Source of the DNA: Thorsellia anophelis DSM 18579 | GTDB lineage: Bacteria; Pseudomonadota; Gammaproteobacteria; Enterobacterales; Thorselliaceae | Assembly: GCF_900111395.1 (NCBI RefSeq) | Contig: NZ_FOHV01000030.1 | Span: forward strand, 1-34,321 | Length of the DNA: 34,321 nt | Direction of reading: 5' to 3' | In this document: piece after piece, positions 15,819 through 24,335 of the stretch | How the letters are laid out: each line of letters begins with the position of its first letter | How positions within the stretch are numbered: position 1 is the first letter of the stretch | Translations under genes and position numbers: made by a program | The notes under the pieces: generated by a model | Told to the model about the DNA's origin: nothing | The model's input: the letters and a program-made list of their open reading frames with translations, nothing else | Databases searched by the model: none

Positions 15819-17423
15819 TTATTTAATTAATGCATCAAGTTCATCTTTAACTGATTGAACCTGTGTTCCAATTACAACTTGTAAGTTATGATCATTAAGT
15901 TTGACAACGCCTAACGCTCTAAAGTTTTTCAATGCTTTTTCATCTACGAGTGATATATCATGGACTGATAATCTAAGCCTGGTAATACAGTTATCAAGAC
16001 TAACAATATTATCCTTACCACCTAGTGCGGCGAGGATACCTTCACTATTATAGCCTGAAGAGCCAATATTGGTATTTGATGTAAATGTTGTACTTTCTGA
16101 TTCCATATTATCATCTTTTTCACGGCCTGGGGTTGGAATATTAAAGCGCGTGATAGCAAAGCGAAATATACCATAATAAACCACAAACCAAATGCCAGCA
16201 ACGATAGGGACAAGATACCAGTTAGTTTTAGTACCTTGTAAAACACCTAGCACAACGAAATCAATTAGGTTTCCATCAGTGTTCCCAATGGTGACATCAA
16301 GTAGCCCCATTACCATGAATCCTAAGCCAGTTAAAATGGCGTGGATGGCATATAAAAATGGTGCTACAAAGAGGAATAAGAATTCGATAGGTTCAGTTGT
16401 ACCACCGACCATACACGCTATCACACCTGAAATAAGAAGGCCTTTTATTTTAGACCGATTTTCTGGTTTAGCACAGTGATACATAGCAAGCGCAGCGCCA
16501 GGTAACCCGCCTAAAAAGGTTGGCATTTTACCTTGTGATAAGAAACGAGTCGCACTCACAGAGAAATCCGTTACAGTTGGGCAATTAAGCTCAGCACGGA
16601 AAATTAAAAGGGCGCCACTTACTTCATTTTGGCAAACTTCAAGTGTTCCACCTGCTTCTGTTAAGCGAATGAGTGTTACAAGAATATGATGTAGTCCAAA
16701 TGGAAGTAGAAAACGTTCGCCCGCACCAAATAATAAAGGGGCAAATATCCCTGCGCCTTGGATTAGATTACCCAGACCATTGATTCCTGCTGCAAAAAAA
16801 GGCCAAATAAATGGTATGATTAAACCTATCAAGCTCATTGTGAGAAGCGTTATGATAGGAACAAAACGGACACCACCAAAAAATGAGAATGCATCAGGTA
16901 GTTTAGTTTTTTGAAATTTTTCATGTAAGAAATAAACAATAACACCGACCATGATTGATCCTAAAATACCAGTATCAATTGTTTGTATTCCTAAGATAAA
17001 TTTTATGTTTTGTTTCTTGAGTAATAATTCATCTTGGATTTCTAATAAGCCTGCTTGTTTTAGGTAAAAACTAATGGCGATATTTAAAATAACAAAGCCC
17101 ACAAACCCTGAAAACGCAGCAACACCTTTATTATCTCTTGCGAGTCCAAGAGGAATTGCAATAGCAAACATGACGGGTAGATACCCAAATGCAAAATCAC
17201 CAATTGCAGTCATCCACAGGAAGATTGATTTGATCCAAGGTGTACCTAACCAAGGAAGTTCTGCTATCACGTTATCACTGCTAAGAGAGCTACCTATTCC
17301 TAGCATGATCCCACAAAATGAAAGCAGTGCCACAGGCAACATAAAAGTTTTGCCTAGGCTTTGGAAAAACTCCCAAAAGGTAACTTTGGGTTTTGAATTC
17401 ACTGAAGATTTAGAAACGGCCAT
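15819..17423 (-). CDS. malX: MalX, PTS glucose/maltose-type permease EIICB
   Basis: A 534-residue phosphotransferase-system permease. Residues about 15-425 are the membrane EIIC domain of the glucose family, with many hydrophobic segments and the signature GGTTEPIEFLFLF (340-352). A polar linker leads to the EIIB domain (455-534), with phospho-cysteine Cys479 in SLDNCITRLRLS. There is no EIIA domain, so it should depend on the soluble glucose EIIA. Sequence and length match E. coli MalX (530 residues), which can take up glucose and maltose, though its natural substrate is unsettled. It heads the malX-malY unit. The 200 bases upstream carry a CRP-like site and two perfect dyads, but no malI repressor gene lies divergent from it as in E. 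coli. Confidence 0.93.
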   Translation of the reverse strand: MAVSKSSVNSKPKVTFWEFFQSLGKTFMLPVALLSFCGIMLGIGSSLSSDNVIAELPWLGTPWIKSIFLWMTAIGDFAFGYLPVMFAIAIPLGLARDNKGVAAFSGFVGFVILNIAISFYLKQAGLLEIQDELLLKKQNIKFILGIQTIDTGILGSIMVGVIVYFLHEKFQKTKLPDAFSFFGGVRFVPIITLLTMSLIGLIIPFIWPFFAAGINGLGNLIQGAGIFAPLLFGAGERFLLPFGLHHILVTLIRLTEAGGTLEVCQNEVSGALLIFRAELNCPTVTDFSVSATRFLSQGKMPTFLGGLPGAALAMYHCAKPENRSKIKGLLISGVIACMVGGTTEPIEFLFLFVAPFLYAIHAILTGLGFMVMGLLDVTIGNTDGNLIDFVVLGVLQGTKTNWYLVPIVAGIWFVVYYGIFRFAITRFNIPTPGREKDDNMESESTTFTSNTNIGSSGYNSEGILAALGGKDNIVSLDNCITRLRLSVHDISLVDEKALKNFRALGVVKLNDHNLQVVIGTQVQSVKDELDALIK

Positions 17424-17561
17424 ATTGCATCCTAATGTTAAGTTGGTTAATAGTCGTAATTTATCGAAGTTATGGTGATCTCAATAATCAAGCTAAATTG
17501 CGGCTAACTTATTCGCTCTCTATAGGATAAAGGATTGTTAGCCTCGCTTATGCTTTTTTGT

Positions 17562-17589
17562 AAATATTTGAGAGGGATCTCAAATATTT
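17562..17589. promoter_or_regulatory. Perfect 12-bp dyad upstream of malX, possible operator
   Basis: AAATATTTGAGA and TCTCAAATATTT flank GGGA. It lies between the CRP-like site and malX, where the malX promoter is expected, so a repressor operator is the simplest reading. It lacks a T-run and is not a good terminator on either strand. Confidence 0.5.
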
Positions 17590-17610
17590 TTGTGATGCAT
17601 TTTTCAATAA

Positions 17611-17626
17611 TGTGACTTTCATCACG
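17611..17626 (-). promoter_or_regulatory. CRP-like site upstream of malX
   Basis: TGTGA-CTTTCA-TCACG matches the CRP consensus TGTGA-N6-TCACA at nine of ten core bases. It is about 190 bases upstream of the malX start; a promoter about 60 bases downstream of it would leave a long leader. CRP control of a glucose-family PTS permease is expected. Confidence 0.6.
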
Positions 17627-17649
17627 TTTTCGTGGAGGGAAAACGTGAT
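17621..17649. promoter_or_regulatory. Perfect 10-bp dyad overlapping the CRP-like site
   Basis: ATCACGTTTT and AAAACGTGAT are separated by nine bases, and the left arm overlaps the TCAC half of the CRP-like site. The AAAACG/CGTTTT half-sites recall those of LacI-family operators such as MalI, although the nine-base spacing is wider than usual. Confidence 0.45.
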
Positions 17650-17891
17650 AAATCATGCTTTGTATGACTAATCTGAGTCATGGAATTGTGTTAGTTATGG
17701 CAAGGTTATTTAAACTTATATGAGAGCAGTGCAATTTAATAGAAAAAGATTAGCGCTGTAGAATATATCATCACATTGTGCAGAGATTATTCATTTTTTG
17801 AATTTCTTTTATTCTAACTATTAAATCATAGTCAAAAATAATGAATGAGTCTGTCTAATTCATTAGATTTAAGTTTTTTTAGAACAGTATA

Positions 17892-17906
17892 AGATAGCGC
17901 CCATCT
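17892..17906 (+). promoter_or_regulatory. AGAT-N7-ATCT dyad, candidate LysR site (copy 1)
   Basis: A short dyad about 110 bases before the DUF1471 start, within a segment (about 17888-17932) that is conserved before the second copy at 19663-19677. It fits the T-N11-A form of LysR-type sites. Confidence 0.4.
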
Positions 17907-18014
17907 GAGAGGATATTAAATTTTCTCCAGTCAAAGTAAGTAGGTATTAATAAAATACTTATTTGGTAAATAATAATCTATAAGTAATAATTTTTTAAAT
18001 TAAAGGACTATCCA

Positions 18015-18272
18015 ATGAAAACATTAAAAGTATTAGGTTCAGCTATTTTATTATCAATTCTTTCTAGTCAAGTTATGGCTGCAGAGTTAGTTAATACTGC
18101 ACAAGGTGAAAAAGTAGGAGTTGTAACAGCAAATACATATAACGGTTTAGATGATGCAGTTGCAAAAATTTCTAAAAAAGCAGATGCTTTAGGTGCAAGT
18201 TCATTCAGAATTATTTCAACGAATGAAAATGATAATGGTAATTTACATATTACTGCAGCAGTATATAAATAA
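18015..18272 (+). CDS. Secreted DUF1471 (BhsA/McbA-type) small protein, copy 1
   Basis: An 85-residue precursor. Residues 1-22 form a classical signal peptide ending in VMA, and the mature part of about 62 residues matches the DUF1471/YhcN fold (AELVNTAQGEKVGVV ... HITAAVYK). Family members such as BhsA and McbA are small periplasmic or outer-membrane-associated proteins linked to stress resistance and biofilm behaviour; the molecular role is unknown. AAAGGA precedes the start. A terminator follows at 18344-18396, then a LysR regulator gene. A close paralogue lies at 19778-20035. Confidence 0.88.
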   Translation: MKTLKVLGSAILLSILSSQVMAAELVNTAQGEKVGVVTANTYNGLDDAVAKISKKADALGASSFRIISTNENDNGNLHITAAVYK

Positions 18273-18343
18273 ATTTAAAATTAATTTATTTTGAATATTT
18301 TTGTGATTGTAAATTACCCATAAATATAAAATTAATGAAAATT

Positions 18344-18396
18344 AAGGCGTGTATAGTCTTTATTATTATAAATAAAGATTATATGCGCCTTTTTTA
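18344..18396 (+). terminator. Terminator after DUF1471 copy 1
   Basis: Arms starting AAGGCG (18344) and ending CGCCTT (18391) pair over about 19 bp with a few mismatches and run into TTTTTTATTTTTT. It separates the small gene from the LysR gene. Confidence 0.75.
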
Positions 18397-18443
18397 TTTT
18401 TTAACAATAACTGTTTAGACTATCGATTGAAAAGGAAATTTCT

Positions 18444-19352
18444 ATGAGTAAAAAACCACAGCTTAGTTTAGAAGCGCTAAGAATAATTGATGCAATAGAT
18501 AGATTCGGTAGTTTTGCAGCTGCGGCCAATCATTTACATAAAGTTCCATCAGCTATCACTTATAGCGTTCAAAAGCTAGAAGAAGAGCTTGATACAATGA
18601 TTTTTGATAGGTCTGGCTATAAAACACAATTTACGAAAGCTGGATTGTTTTTACTTGAACAAGGGCGCTTAATTTTAGATACGGCCGATGAGCTAGGTGA
18701 AACCGTTCAATCAATTGCCAGTGGTTGGGAAAGTCAATTAACAATTGTGTGTGAGGTAGTTTATGCCTCTCATATGCTCTATCCGTTTGTACATAAATTA
18801 AATGAAGTATCTAAAACACAACTTACCATACAAACAGAAGTCTTGTCTGGTGCATTCGAGGCACTTCGTTCTGGGCGGGCAGATGTATTGATTGCGGTAG
18901 ATTCGCCAGAACATGATGTCATCGAACTGAATAAGAAAAAAATTAAAACTCTAGATGTAGTTTATGTTGCAAATCCAGAACATCCTATTTTTTCAGAGCA
19001 AAATCCGAGCGATGAAATTACTAGGGAAAAATTTCAAAGTGTTGTTATTGCTGATACAGCCAGTCATTATACTACTCTTACACGTCACGTCTTACCTAAA
19101 CAACCAAGGTTAGTTGTGAGCTCATTGTATGAAAAACGATTAGCATTGCTGCAAGGACTTGGTGTGGCAACTATGCCATTTTATTTTATCAAAGATGACA
19201 TAAATTCAGGACGCTTAAAAATAATTGGGTCACAAGAACAGAGCATTCAGCGGGATTTAATGATGTTTTGGCGCAGAGATAATATGGGTAAAGCAAAAAC
19301 ATTAGCGTTAAAATTGCTTCCCGAAATTGTTAAACAATCCCTTTCAGAATAA
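18444..19352 (+). CDS. LysR-type regulator, YhaJ-like, copy 1
   Basis: A 302-residue LysR-type transcription factor. Residues about 8-66 form the winged helix-turn-helix (LEALRIIDAIDRFGSFAAAA, then HLHKVPSAITYSVQKLEEEL). Residues about 92-295 form the periplasmic-binding-protein-like effector domain. It resembles E. coli YhaJ over the whole length as I recall it (RSG.KT.FT, LTI, GRADVLIA, GLGVATMP, MMFWRRDNMG). AAAGGAAA precedes the start. It lies directly downstream of a DUF1471 gene with a terminator between, so it has its own promoter and may regulate its neighbour. The paralogue at 20319-21227 is nearly identical in protein sequence. Confidence 0.9.
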   Translation: MSKKPQLSLEALRIIDAIDRFGSFAAAANHLHKVPSAITYSVQKLEEELDTMIFDRSGYKTQFTKAGLFLLEQGRLILDTADELGETVQSIASGWESQLTIVCEVVYASHMLYPFVHKLNEVSKTQLTIQTEVLSGAFEALRSGRADVLIAVDSPEHDVIELNKKKIKTLDVVYVANPEHPIFSEQNPSDEITREKFQSVVIADTASHYTTLTRHVLPKQPRLVVSSLYEKRLALLQGLGVATMPFYFIKDDINSGRLKIIGSQEQSIQRDLMMFWRRDNMGKAKTLALKLLPEIVKQSLSE

Positions 19353-19777
19353 CGTCTCATAATTTAGCCTCATAGGTTCACCCATTATTTTGAACTATAG
19401 AATTATTTTTTAAATTTATGAAGGGCGCTAAGAAGTATTTCTAAAATAACACAAAAATACTAGCTTATAATCATGATTTATTATTGATTTTTTTATGATG
19501 TCGAAATTAAAAAAATATATCATATTAAAAATAATTAACTATATAAAAATAATGCTGAGAAACTAGATGTTATTTACCATGAATTTAATTCATCATTTAT
19601 AGTGAAAATTAATGAACAAGTTAGTCTAATAGGTTATATTTTAAATTTTTTAGATAGGTGTAAGATATATCTCATCTAGAGAATATTGTATTTTGAATTT
19701 TCTCTGATTTAATCTATTGCGCTATATGAAATAGTGTATTTTGAGTGATATAATTAACAAGTTGAAAGGAATTATTT
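19353..19777. other. AT-rich spacer between the two duplicated modules
   Basis: No gene is seen in these 425 bases. The right part (about 19655-19720) resembles the segment before the first DUF1471 gene and contains the second AGAT-N7-ATCT dyad. The rest is AT-rich without recognisable signals. Confidence 0.55.
19663..19677 (+). promoter_or_regulatory. AGAT-N7-ATCT dyad, candidate LysR site (copy 2)
   Basis: Same half-sites and spacing as at 17892-17906, with different spacer bases, at a similar distance (about 100 bases) from the second DUF1471 start. Conservation of arms but not spacer favours a real protein-binding site. Confidence 0.4.
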
Positions 19778-20035
19778 ATGAAAGCTATAAAAATATTAGG
19801 TTCTGTGATTTTATTATCAATTTTTTCTGGCCAAGCTATGTCTGCAGAATTAGTTAATGCTGCACAAGGTGAAAAGCTAGGGGTTGTATCAGTAAAAACG
19901 TATAATGGTTTAGATGATGCAATTTCAAAAATCTCTAAAAAAGCTGATGAATTAGGAGGGGGTACATTCGTAGTAATCTCAACTAATGAAAATAATAATG
20001 GTAATTTACATGTTAAAGCAGCTGTTTATAAATAG
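19778..20035 (+). CDS. Secreted DUF1471 (BhsA/McbA-type) small protein, copy 2
   Basis: An 85-residue paralogue of the protein at 18015, with the same signal-peptide layout (cleavage after AMS, before AELVNAAQGEK) and the same C-terminal AAVYK. Differences cluster in the middle of the mature domain (GASSFRI against GGGTFVV) and one lysine-rich turn. AAAGGAAT precedes the start. As in copy 1, a terminator (20130-20173) and a YhaJ-like LysR gene follow. The divergence, with gene order kept, points to an older duplication and not an assembly artefact. Confidence 0.87.
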   Translation: MKAIKILGSVILLSIFSGQAMSAELVNAAQGEKLGVVSVKTYNGLDDAISKISKKADELGGGTFVVISTNENNNGNLHVKAAVYK

Positions 20036-20129
20036 TATTTAAATATATCTTAATACCACCTGTTTGGAAGGTTTTTTTATTTTATATTTTTACTAAATAA
20101 AAAAACACATGACTAGTAAATCTTATTTG

Positions 20130-20173
20130 ACGCGAATATAGTATTTGTTAAAAATGCTATGTTCGCGTTTTTT
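20130..20173 (+). terminator. Terminator after DUF1471 copy 2
   Basis: Arms beginning ACGCGAA (20130) and ending TTCGCGT (20168), with near-continuous pairing between, run into a T-run. Same position as the terminator of copy 1, but a different sequence. Confidence 0.75.
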
Positions 20174-20318
20174 ATTTGTGAAATATAAAAAGAGTTGTGA
20201 TAAAATTGATACTTACTAATTTATTGTATTAAAAAGGCAACTGAAGTCTCAATATCAAGGTCATTTTTAATCTTTTTAATGATTGCTCTTTAACTTGCCC
20301 ATAAATAAGGATATTTTT

Positions 20319-21227
20319 ATGAGTAAAAAACCGCAACTTAGCTTAGAAGCACTCAGAATAATTGATGCAATTGATAAATTTGGTAGTTTTGCCGCTGCTG
20401 CAAATCATTTGCATAAAGTGCCTTCAGCAATCACCTATAGTGTGCAAAAATTAGAAGAAGAGCTTGATACGATGATTTTTGATAGATCAGGCCATAAAAC
20501 ACAATTTACAAAAGCCGGGTTATTTTTACTTGAGCAAGGACGTTTAATTTTAAATACTGCGGATGAACTAGGTGAAACAGTACAAGCGATTGCAAGTGGT
20601 TGGGAAAGTCAACTGACAATTGTGTGTGAAGTACTTTATGCTTCTCATTTGCTCTATCCATTTGTGCATAAATTAAATGAAGTATCTAAAACGCAACTGA
20701 CAATACAAACAGAAGTTTTATCTGGTGCATTTGAAGCGCTCCGCTCAGGGCGAGCAGATGTATTAATTGCTGTAGACTCTCCAGAGCATGATGTCATAGA
20801 GCTGAATAAGAAAAAAATTAAAACACTAGATGTAGTCTATGTTGCAAATCCAGAACATCCAATTTTTACAGAACAAAATCCATGTGATGAACTCACAAGA
20901 GAACAATACCAAAGTGTTGTGATTGCTGATACAGCAAGCCATTATACGGCTCTTACACGACACGTGTTGCCTAAACAACCAAGACTAGTTGTCAGCTCTT
21001 TATATGAAAAACGTTTAGCATTATTACAGGGCTTAGGCGTGGCAACGATGCCTTATTATTTTATTAAGGATGATATTATCTCTGGGCGTTTGAAAATAAT
21101 TGAGTGCCAAGAAGGTCATCTTACACGTGATTTGATGATGTTTTGGCGAAGAGATAATATGGGTAAAGCTAAAACATTAGCATTAAAATTACTTCCAGAT
21201 ATTGTTAAACAATCATTGGCTGAATGA
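20319..21227 (+). CDS. LysR-type regulator, YhaJ-like, copy 2
   Basis: A 302-residue LysR-type regulator, paralogous to the one at 18444 and differing at only about one residue in ten. The DNA-binding helix region is almost unchanged (HLHKVPSAITYSVQKLEEEL), so both proteins probably bind the same sites. Changes fall mostly in the effector domain and the C-terminal third (for example GSQEQSIQR against ECQEGHLTR), so the signals sensed may differ. I chose the ATG at 20319, with TAAGG upstream, because it matches the start of copy 1; an in-frame ATG at 20283 would add 12 residues and has no good ribosome site. Confidence 0.9.
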   Translation: MSKKPQLSLEALRIIDAIDKFGSFAAAANHLHKVPSAITYSVQKLEEELDTMIFDRSGHKTQFTKAGLFLLEQGRLILNTADELGETVQAIASGWESQLTIVCEVLYASHLLYPFVHKLNEVSKTQLTIQTEVLSGAFEALRSGRADVLIAVDSPEHDVIELNKKKIKTLDVVYVANPEHPIFTEQNPCDELTREQYQSVVIADTASHYTALTRHVLPKQPRLVVSSLYEKRLALLQGLGVATMPYYFIKDDIISGRLKIIECQEGHLTRDLMMFWRRDNMGKAKTLALKLLPDIVKQSLAE

Positions 21228-21349
21228 AACTATTTTGCTTCCTGAAGGGTGATATCCTGTAGTTGAAATTAGTTTGTCAAGATAGTGACTATTTTGTTTA
21301 TGTAACGACCTTAACAAACTTAAACTAAACAATAAAGCTAATCTGTTAT

Positions 21350-22504
21350 TTAAGCAAGATGTCCAATTGAAAGATATTCTTGCGTTTGCATTTCTTGTAG
21401 TCTTGATAGACAGCGTTTGAACTCAAATTGGAGCAATTCTCCTACATATAGTTCGTGAATTGATGCTTCTGCCGTAAAAATGAGTTTTACCTTTCTTTCA
21501 TAAAATTCATCTACTAGTGCAATAAAGCGTCTCGCTGCACTTTCATCCGAATGTCCCATAATAGTAATGTTTTGAATGATAACAGTATGAAATTTTCGGG
21601 ATATTTCTATGAAATCATGTGCGCTTCTAGGTTCAACACATAAAGTATGAAAATCGATTAGGCCAACACCATTTGCTTCGCTTTCAAGTTTAAACCTGTG
21701 ATGATTAATCATAATGACAGTTGGTTTTTCAAAGACACTTTCACCTGATAGTTGCTGATACAAAATGCGTATGGCTTGATCATTTTTGGCTGAAAGTGGG
21801 AAATAGAATAAATCCGCTTGCGTTAACGTCCGTAGCCTGTAATCAATACCTGAATCTATATTCATAATTTTACAGTGAGTTTTGATAGCCTCTATAGCAG
21901 GGATAAATCGTGCTCGTTGTAATCCATTTCGATATAGTTCATCTGGTGGAATATTCGAAGTTGTCACAAGTGTTACCCCTCTGTTAAAGAGTGCCTGGAG
22001 TAACGAACCTAAAATCATTGCATCTGTTATATCAGAAACAAAAAATTCATCAAAACAAATGATTTGGGTATCTTTTGCGAATCTATCAGCAAGGATCTCA
22101 ATCGGATTAGTCTCGCCTTGAAGTGTATTTAATTGCTCATGTGTGTACTGCATGAAACGATGAAAATGCATTCTTTTTTTTCGTTGATTCGGTAAACAAT
22201 TGAAAAATAAATCCATAATCCATGTTTTACCTCGTCCTACTCCCCCCCACATATATAATCCAGTAACAGGGGTGATTGGTTGAGTGGTTGTTATTGTTTT
22301 ACTAAACAGTTTTGCAATACCTTTAGGAAGTTTGATCAGAGGTTTAGTTCCTATCTCAGATGAGTTTGAAGGAACATTTAGTGTATTGATGATTTCAAAA
22401 TATAATGCATCTAATGCAACTATTGCTGAATGCTGTATGGGATCTGCCATAAAGCTTCCACTGGCAACGGCTTGCTTATATGCTTCAAGAGGTGACGTAC
22501 TCAT
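21350..22504 (-). CDS. zapE: ZapE, AFG1-type cell-division ATPase
   Basis: A 384-residue AAA-like ATPase of the AFG1/ZapE family. Walker A is GGVGRGKT (87-94) and Walker B is IICFDEF (148-154, with Asp152-Glu153). ZapE associates with the FtsZ ring and influences its stability in E. coli, particularly under stress or low oxygen. The start has AAGGA five bases upstream. It is divergent from dnaB across a 303-base region and convergent with the second LysR gene. Length is close to E. coli ZapE (375 residues). Confidence 0.92.
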   Translation of the reverse strand: MSTSPLEAYKQAVASGSFMADPIQHSAIVALDALYFEIINTLNVPSNSSEIGTKPLIKLPKGIAKLFSKTITTTQPITPVTGLYMWGGVGRGKTWIMDLFFNCLPNQRKKRMHFHRFMQYTHEQLNTLQGETNPIEILADRFAKDTQIICFDEFFVSDITDAMILGSLLQALFNRGVTLVTTSNIPPDELYRNGLQRARFIPAIEAIKTHCKIMNIDSGIDYRLRTLTQADLFYFPLSAKNDQAIRILYQQLSGESVFEKPTVIMINHHRFKLESEANGVGLIDFHTLCVEPRSAHDFIEISRKFHTVIIQNITIMGHSDESAARRFIALVDEFYERKVKLIFTAEASIHELYVGELLQFEFKRCLSRLQEMQTQEYLSIGHLA

Positions 22505-22807
22505 AGGATCCTTGATTCGAGTTTTATTTTTTGATTTAGGAATTAAGCATTATCTGTGATGAAGAGAAAACTCTGCTCAACACGCTTTGTTTCAACATCA
22601 TATTAGCATACAATAGCCATCTGTGAAGTACGCATAATTTAAACAATAGCCTGTATTATGTTGTTTTAATAGTATTATTATATTCATCTCAATCTAGTTT
22701 TAAATCGATTGTCGCGTTTTTTTCATATTTAACTATCTAAAAATTAAAGGGATATTGAAATTTTCAAGTGTCATTATCTTCTGATTTTTACTTAAATAGA
22801 GTCAATT
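22505..22807. other. Divergent promoter region between zapE and dnaB
   Basis: These 303 bases hold no gene. They must carry promoters in both directions, but in such AT-rich DNA I cannot pick -35/-10 boxes with confidence. No strong dyad is seen. The dnaB start has no clear Shine-Dalgarno sequence. Confidence 0.5.
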
Positions 22808-24325
22808 ATGTCATCATCTTTTTTTTCAAATGAACCACCTGTTCCGCCTTATCCAATTGAAGGGTATGGAGAAGAACCTAACTATGATGGGTCTCCTTAT
22901 GCTAGCGACGGTTATAATGAACCTACTGGATATAAAGGACAATCTCATTACTATAAGGACAGACAAGTTGCGCAACTTAAATTACCACCACAATCGATAG
23001 AGGCAGAGCAATCTGTATTAGGTGGTTTATTAATTGATAACGAGAAATGGGATCAAGTTGCTGAGCGTGTATCGGAATCGGACTTTTACACTAGAGCACA
23101 TAGAGTGATTTTTCGTGAAATTCATCGATTAATTGAGAGAGGTAATCCTGTTGATTTAATTACCATATCCCAATCATTAGAGAATTTAAATGAGCTAGAG
23201 CAAGTTGGTGGGTTTGCATATTTAGCAGAAATGGCTAAAAACACACCAAGTGTCGCGAATATTGTTGCATATGCTGATATTGTTAGAGAACGGGCTGTTG
23301 TTCGCGAAATGATTAAAGTAGCAAATGAAATTGCAGACGCTGGCTATGATACCCAAGGGCGTAGTAGCGCTGAATTGCTAGATTTAGCTGAATCACGAGT
23401 GTTTAAAATTGCTGAGTCACGTGCTAATGCAAACGAAGGACCTAAAAATATCGATGCAGTATTAGCAGAAACGATAGAAAGAATAGAGCTTCTATTTCAA
23501 AGACCACATGATGGTGTAACAGGCGTATCAACCGGATTTGTAGATCTAGATAAAAAAACAGCTGGATTACAGCGCTCAGATCTGATTATTGTAGCGGCAA
23601 GACCTTCAATGGGTAAGACGACCTTTGCTATGAACTTATGCGAAAATGCCGCAATGATGCAAGAAAAACCGGTTTTAATTTTCAGCTTAGAAATGCCCGC
23701 AGAACAATTAATGATGCGTATGTTGGCATCATTATCACGTGTTGATCAAACGCGCGTTAGAACAGGGCAATTAGATGATGACGATTGGGCTCGTATTTCA
23801 AGTACAATGAGTATTTTATCCGATAAAAAAAATATGTATATTGATGATTCTTCTGGACTAACACCAACTGAACTACGGGCTAGGGCAAGGCGGATTTATA
23901 GAGAGCATGATGGTCTTAGTATGATAATGGTCGATTATCTTCAATTAATGAGAGTGCCGGAACTTAAAGATAATCGTACGCTTGAAATAGCAGAAATATC
24001 AAGATCGCTTAAAGCCCTTGCAAAAGAGTTACAAGTGCCTGTCGTGGCACTTTCCCAGTTAAATCGTAGCCTTGAACAACGGGCAGATAAACGTCCTGTG
24101 AATTCAGATTTAAGGGAGTCAGGATCGATTGAACAGGATGCCGATGTCATCATGTTTATTTATCGTGATGAAGTTTATCATGAAAATAGTGAACTGAAAG
24201 GGATTGCGGAAATTATTTTAGGTAAACAGAGAAATGGTCCAATAGGAAAAGTGCGATTAACGTTTAATGGGCAATGGTCTAGATTTGATAATTATTCTGG
24301 TGCTTATCATGACGATAACGAATAG
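22808..24325 (+). CDS. dnaB: Replicative DNA helicase DnaB
   Basis: A 505-residue hexameric replicative helicase. Residues about 55-160 are the DnaB N-terminal domain (PQSIEAEQSVLGGLL), and about 210-490 the RecA-like ATPase with Walker A ARPSMGKT (264-271) and a DYLQLMRVPEL segment. The body is very similar to E. coli DnaB (471 residues). It carries about 35 extra N-terminal residues rich in Pro, Gly, Tyr and acidic residues, probably disordered. The ribosome site before 22808 is poor, but no better in-frame start lies before the conserved domain. A PaiB-like gene follows after ten bases. Confidence 0.97.
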   Translation: MSSSFFSNEPPVPPYPIEGYGEEPNYDGSPYASDGYNEPTGYKGQSHYYKDRQVAQLKLPPQSIEAEQSVLGGLLIDNEKWDQVAERVSESDFYTRAHRVIFREIHRLIERGNPVDLITISQSLENLNELEQVGGFAYLAEMAKNTPSVANIVAYADIVRERAVVREMIKVANEIADAGYDTQGRSSAELLDLAESRVFKIAESRANANEGPKNIDAVLAETIERIELLFQRPHDGVTGVSTGFVDLDKKTAGLQRSDLIIVAARPSMGKTTFAMNLCENAAMMQEKPVLIFSLEMPAEQLMMRMLASLSRVDQTRVRTGQLDDDDWARISSTMSILSDKKNMYIDDSSGLTPTELRARARRIYREHDGLSMIMVDYLQLMRVPELKDNRTLEIAEISRSLKALAKELQVPVVALSQLNRSLEQRADKRPVNSDLRESGSIEQDADVIMFIYRDEVYHENSELKGIAEIILGKQRNGPIGKVRLTFNGQWSRFDNYSGAYHDDNE

Positions 24326-24335
24326 GGCATAAATC

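Larger units (their letters stand above)
17424..18014. other. Divergent control region between malX and the first DUF1471 gene
   Basis: This 591-base stretch has no gene. The malX side (17424-17650) holds the CRP-like site and two dyads described separately. The far side (17880-18014) holds an AGAT-N7-ATCT dyad and an AAAGGA site serving the small secreted protein. The middle is AT-rich with nothing I can name. Confidence 0.6.

Noticed and set aside
17074-17478. A 134-codon open frame opposite malX
   Set aside because: It runs antisense to a well-conserved membrane gene and its composition is that of a frame shadow; no family is recognised.
17532-17540. GGATTGTTA resembling the start of a BglG-type antiterminator
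   Set aside because: It is on the plus strand with no sugar gene downstream, and the second half (CAGGCAAAACC) is missing.
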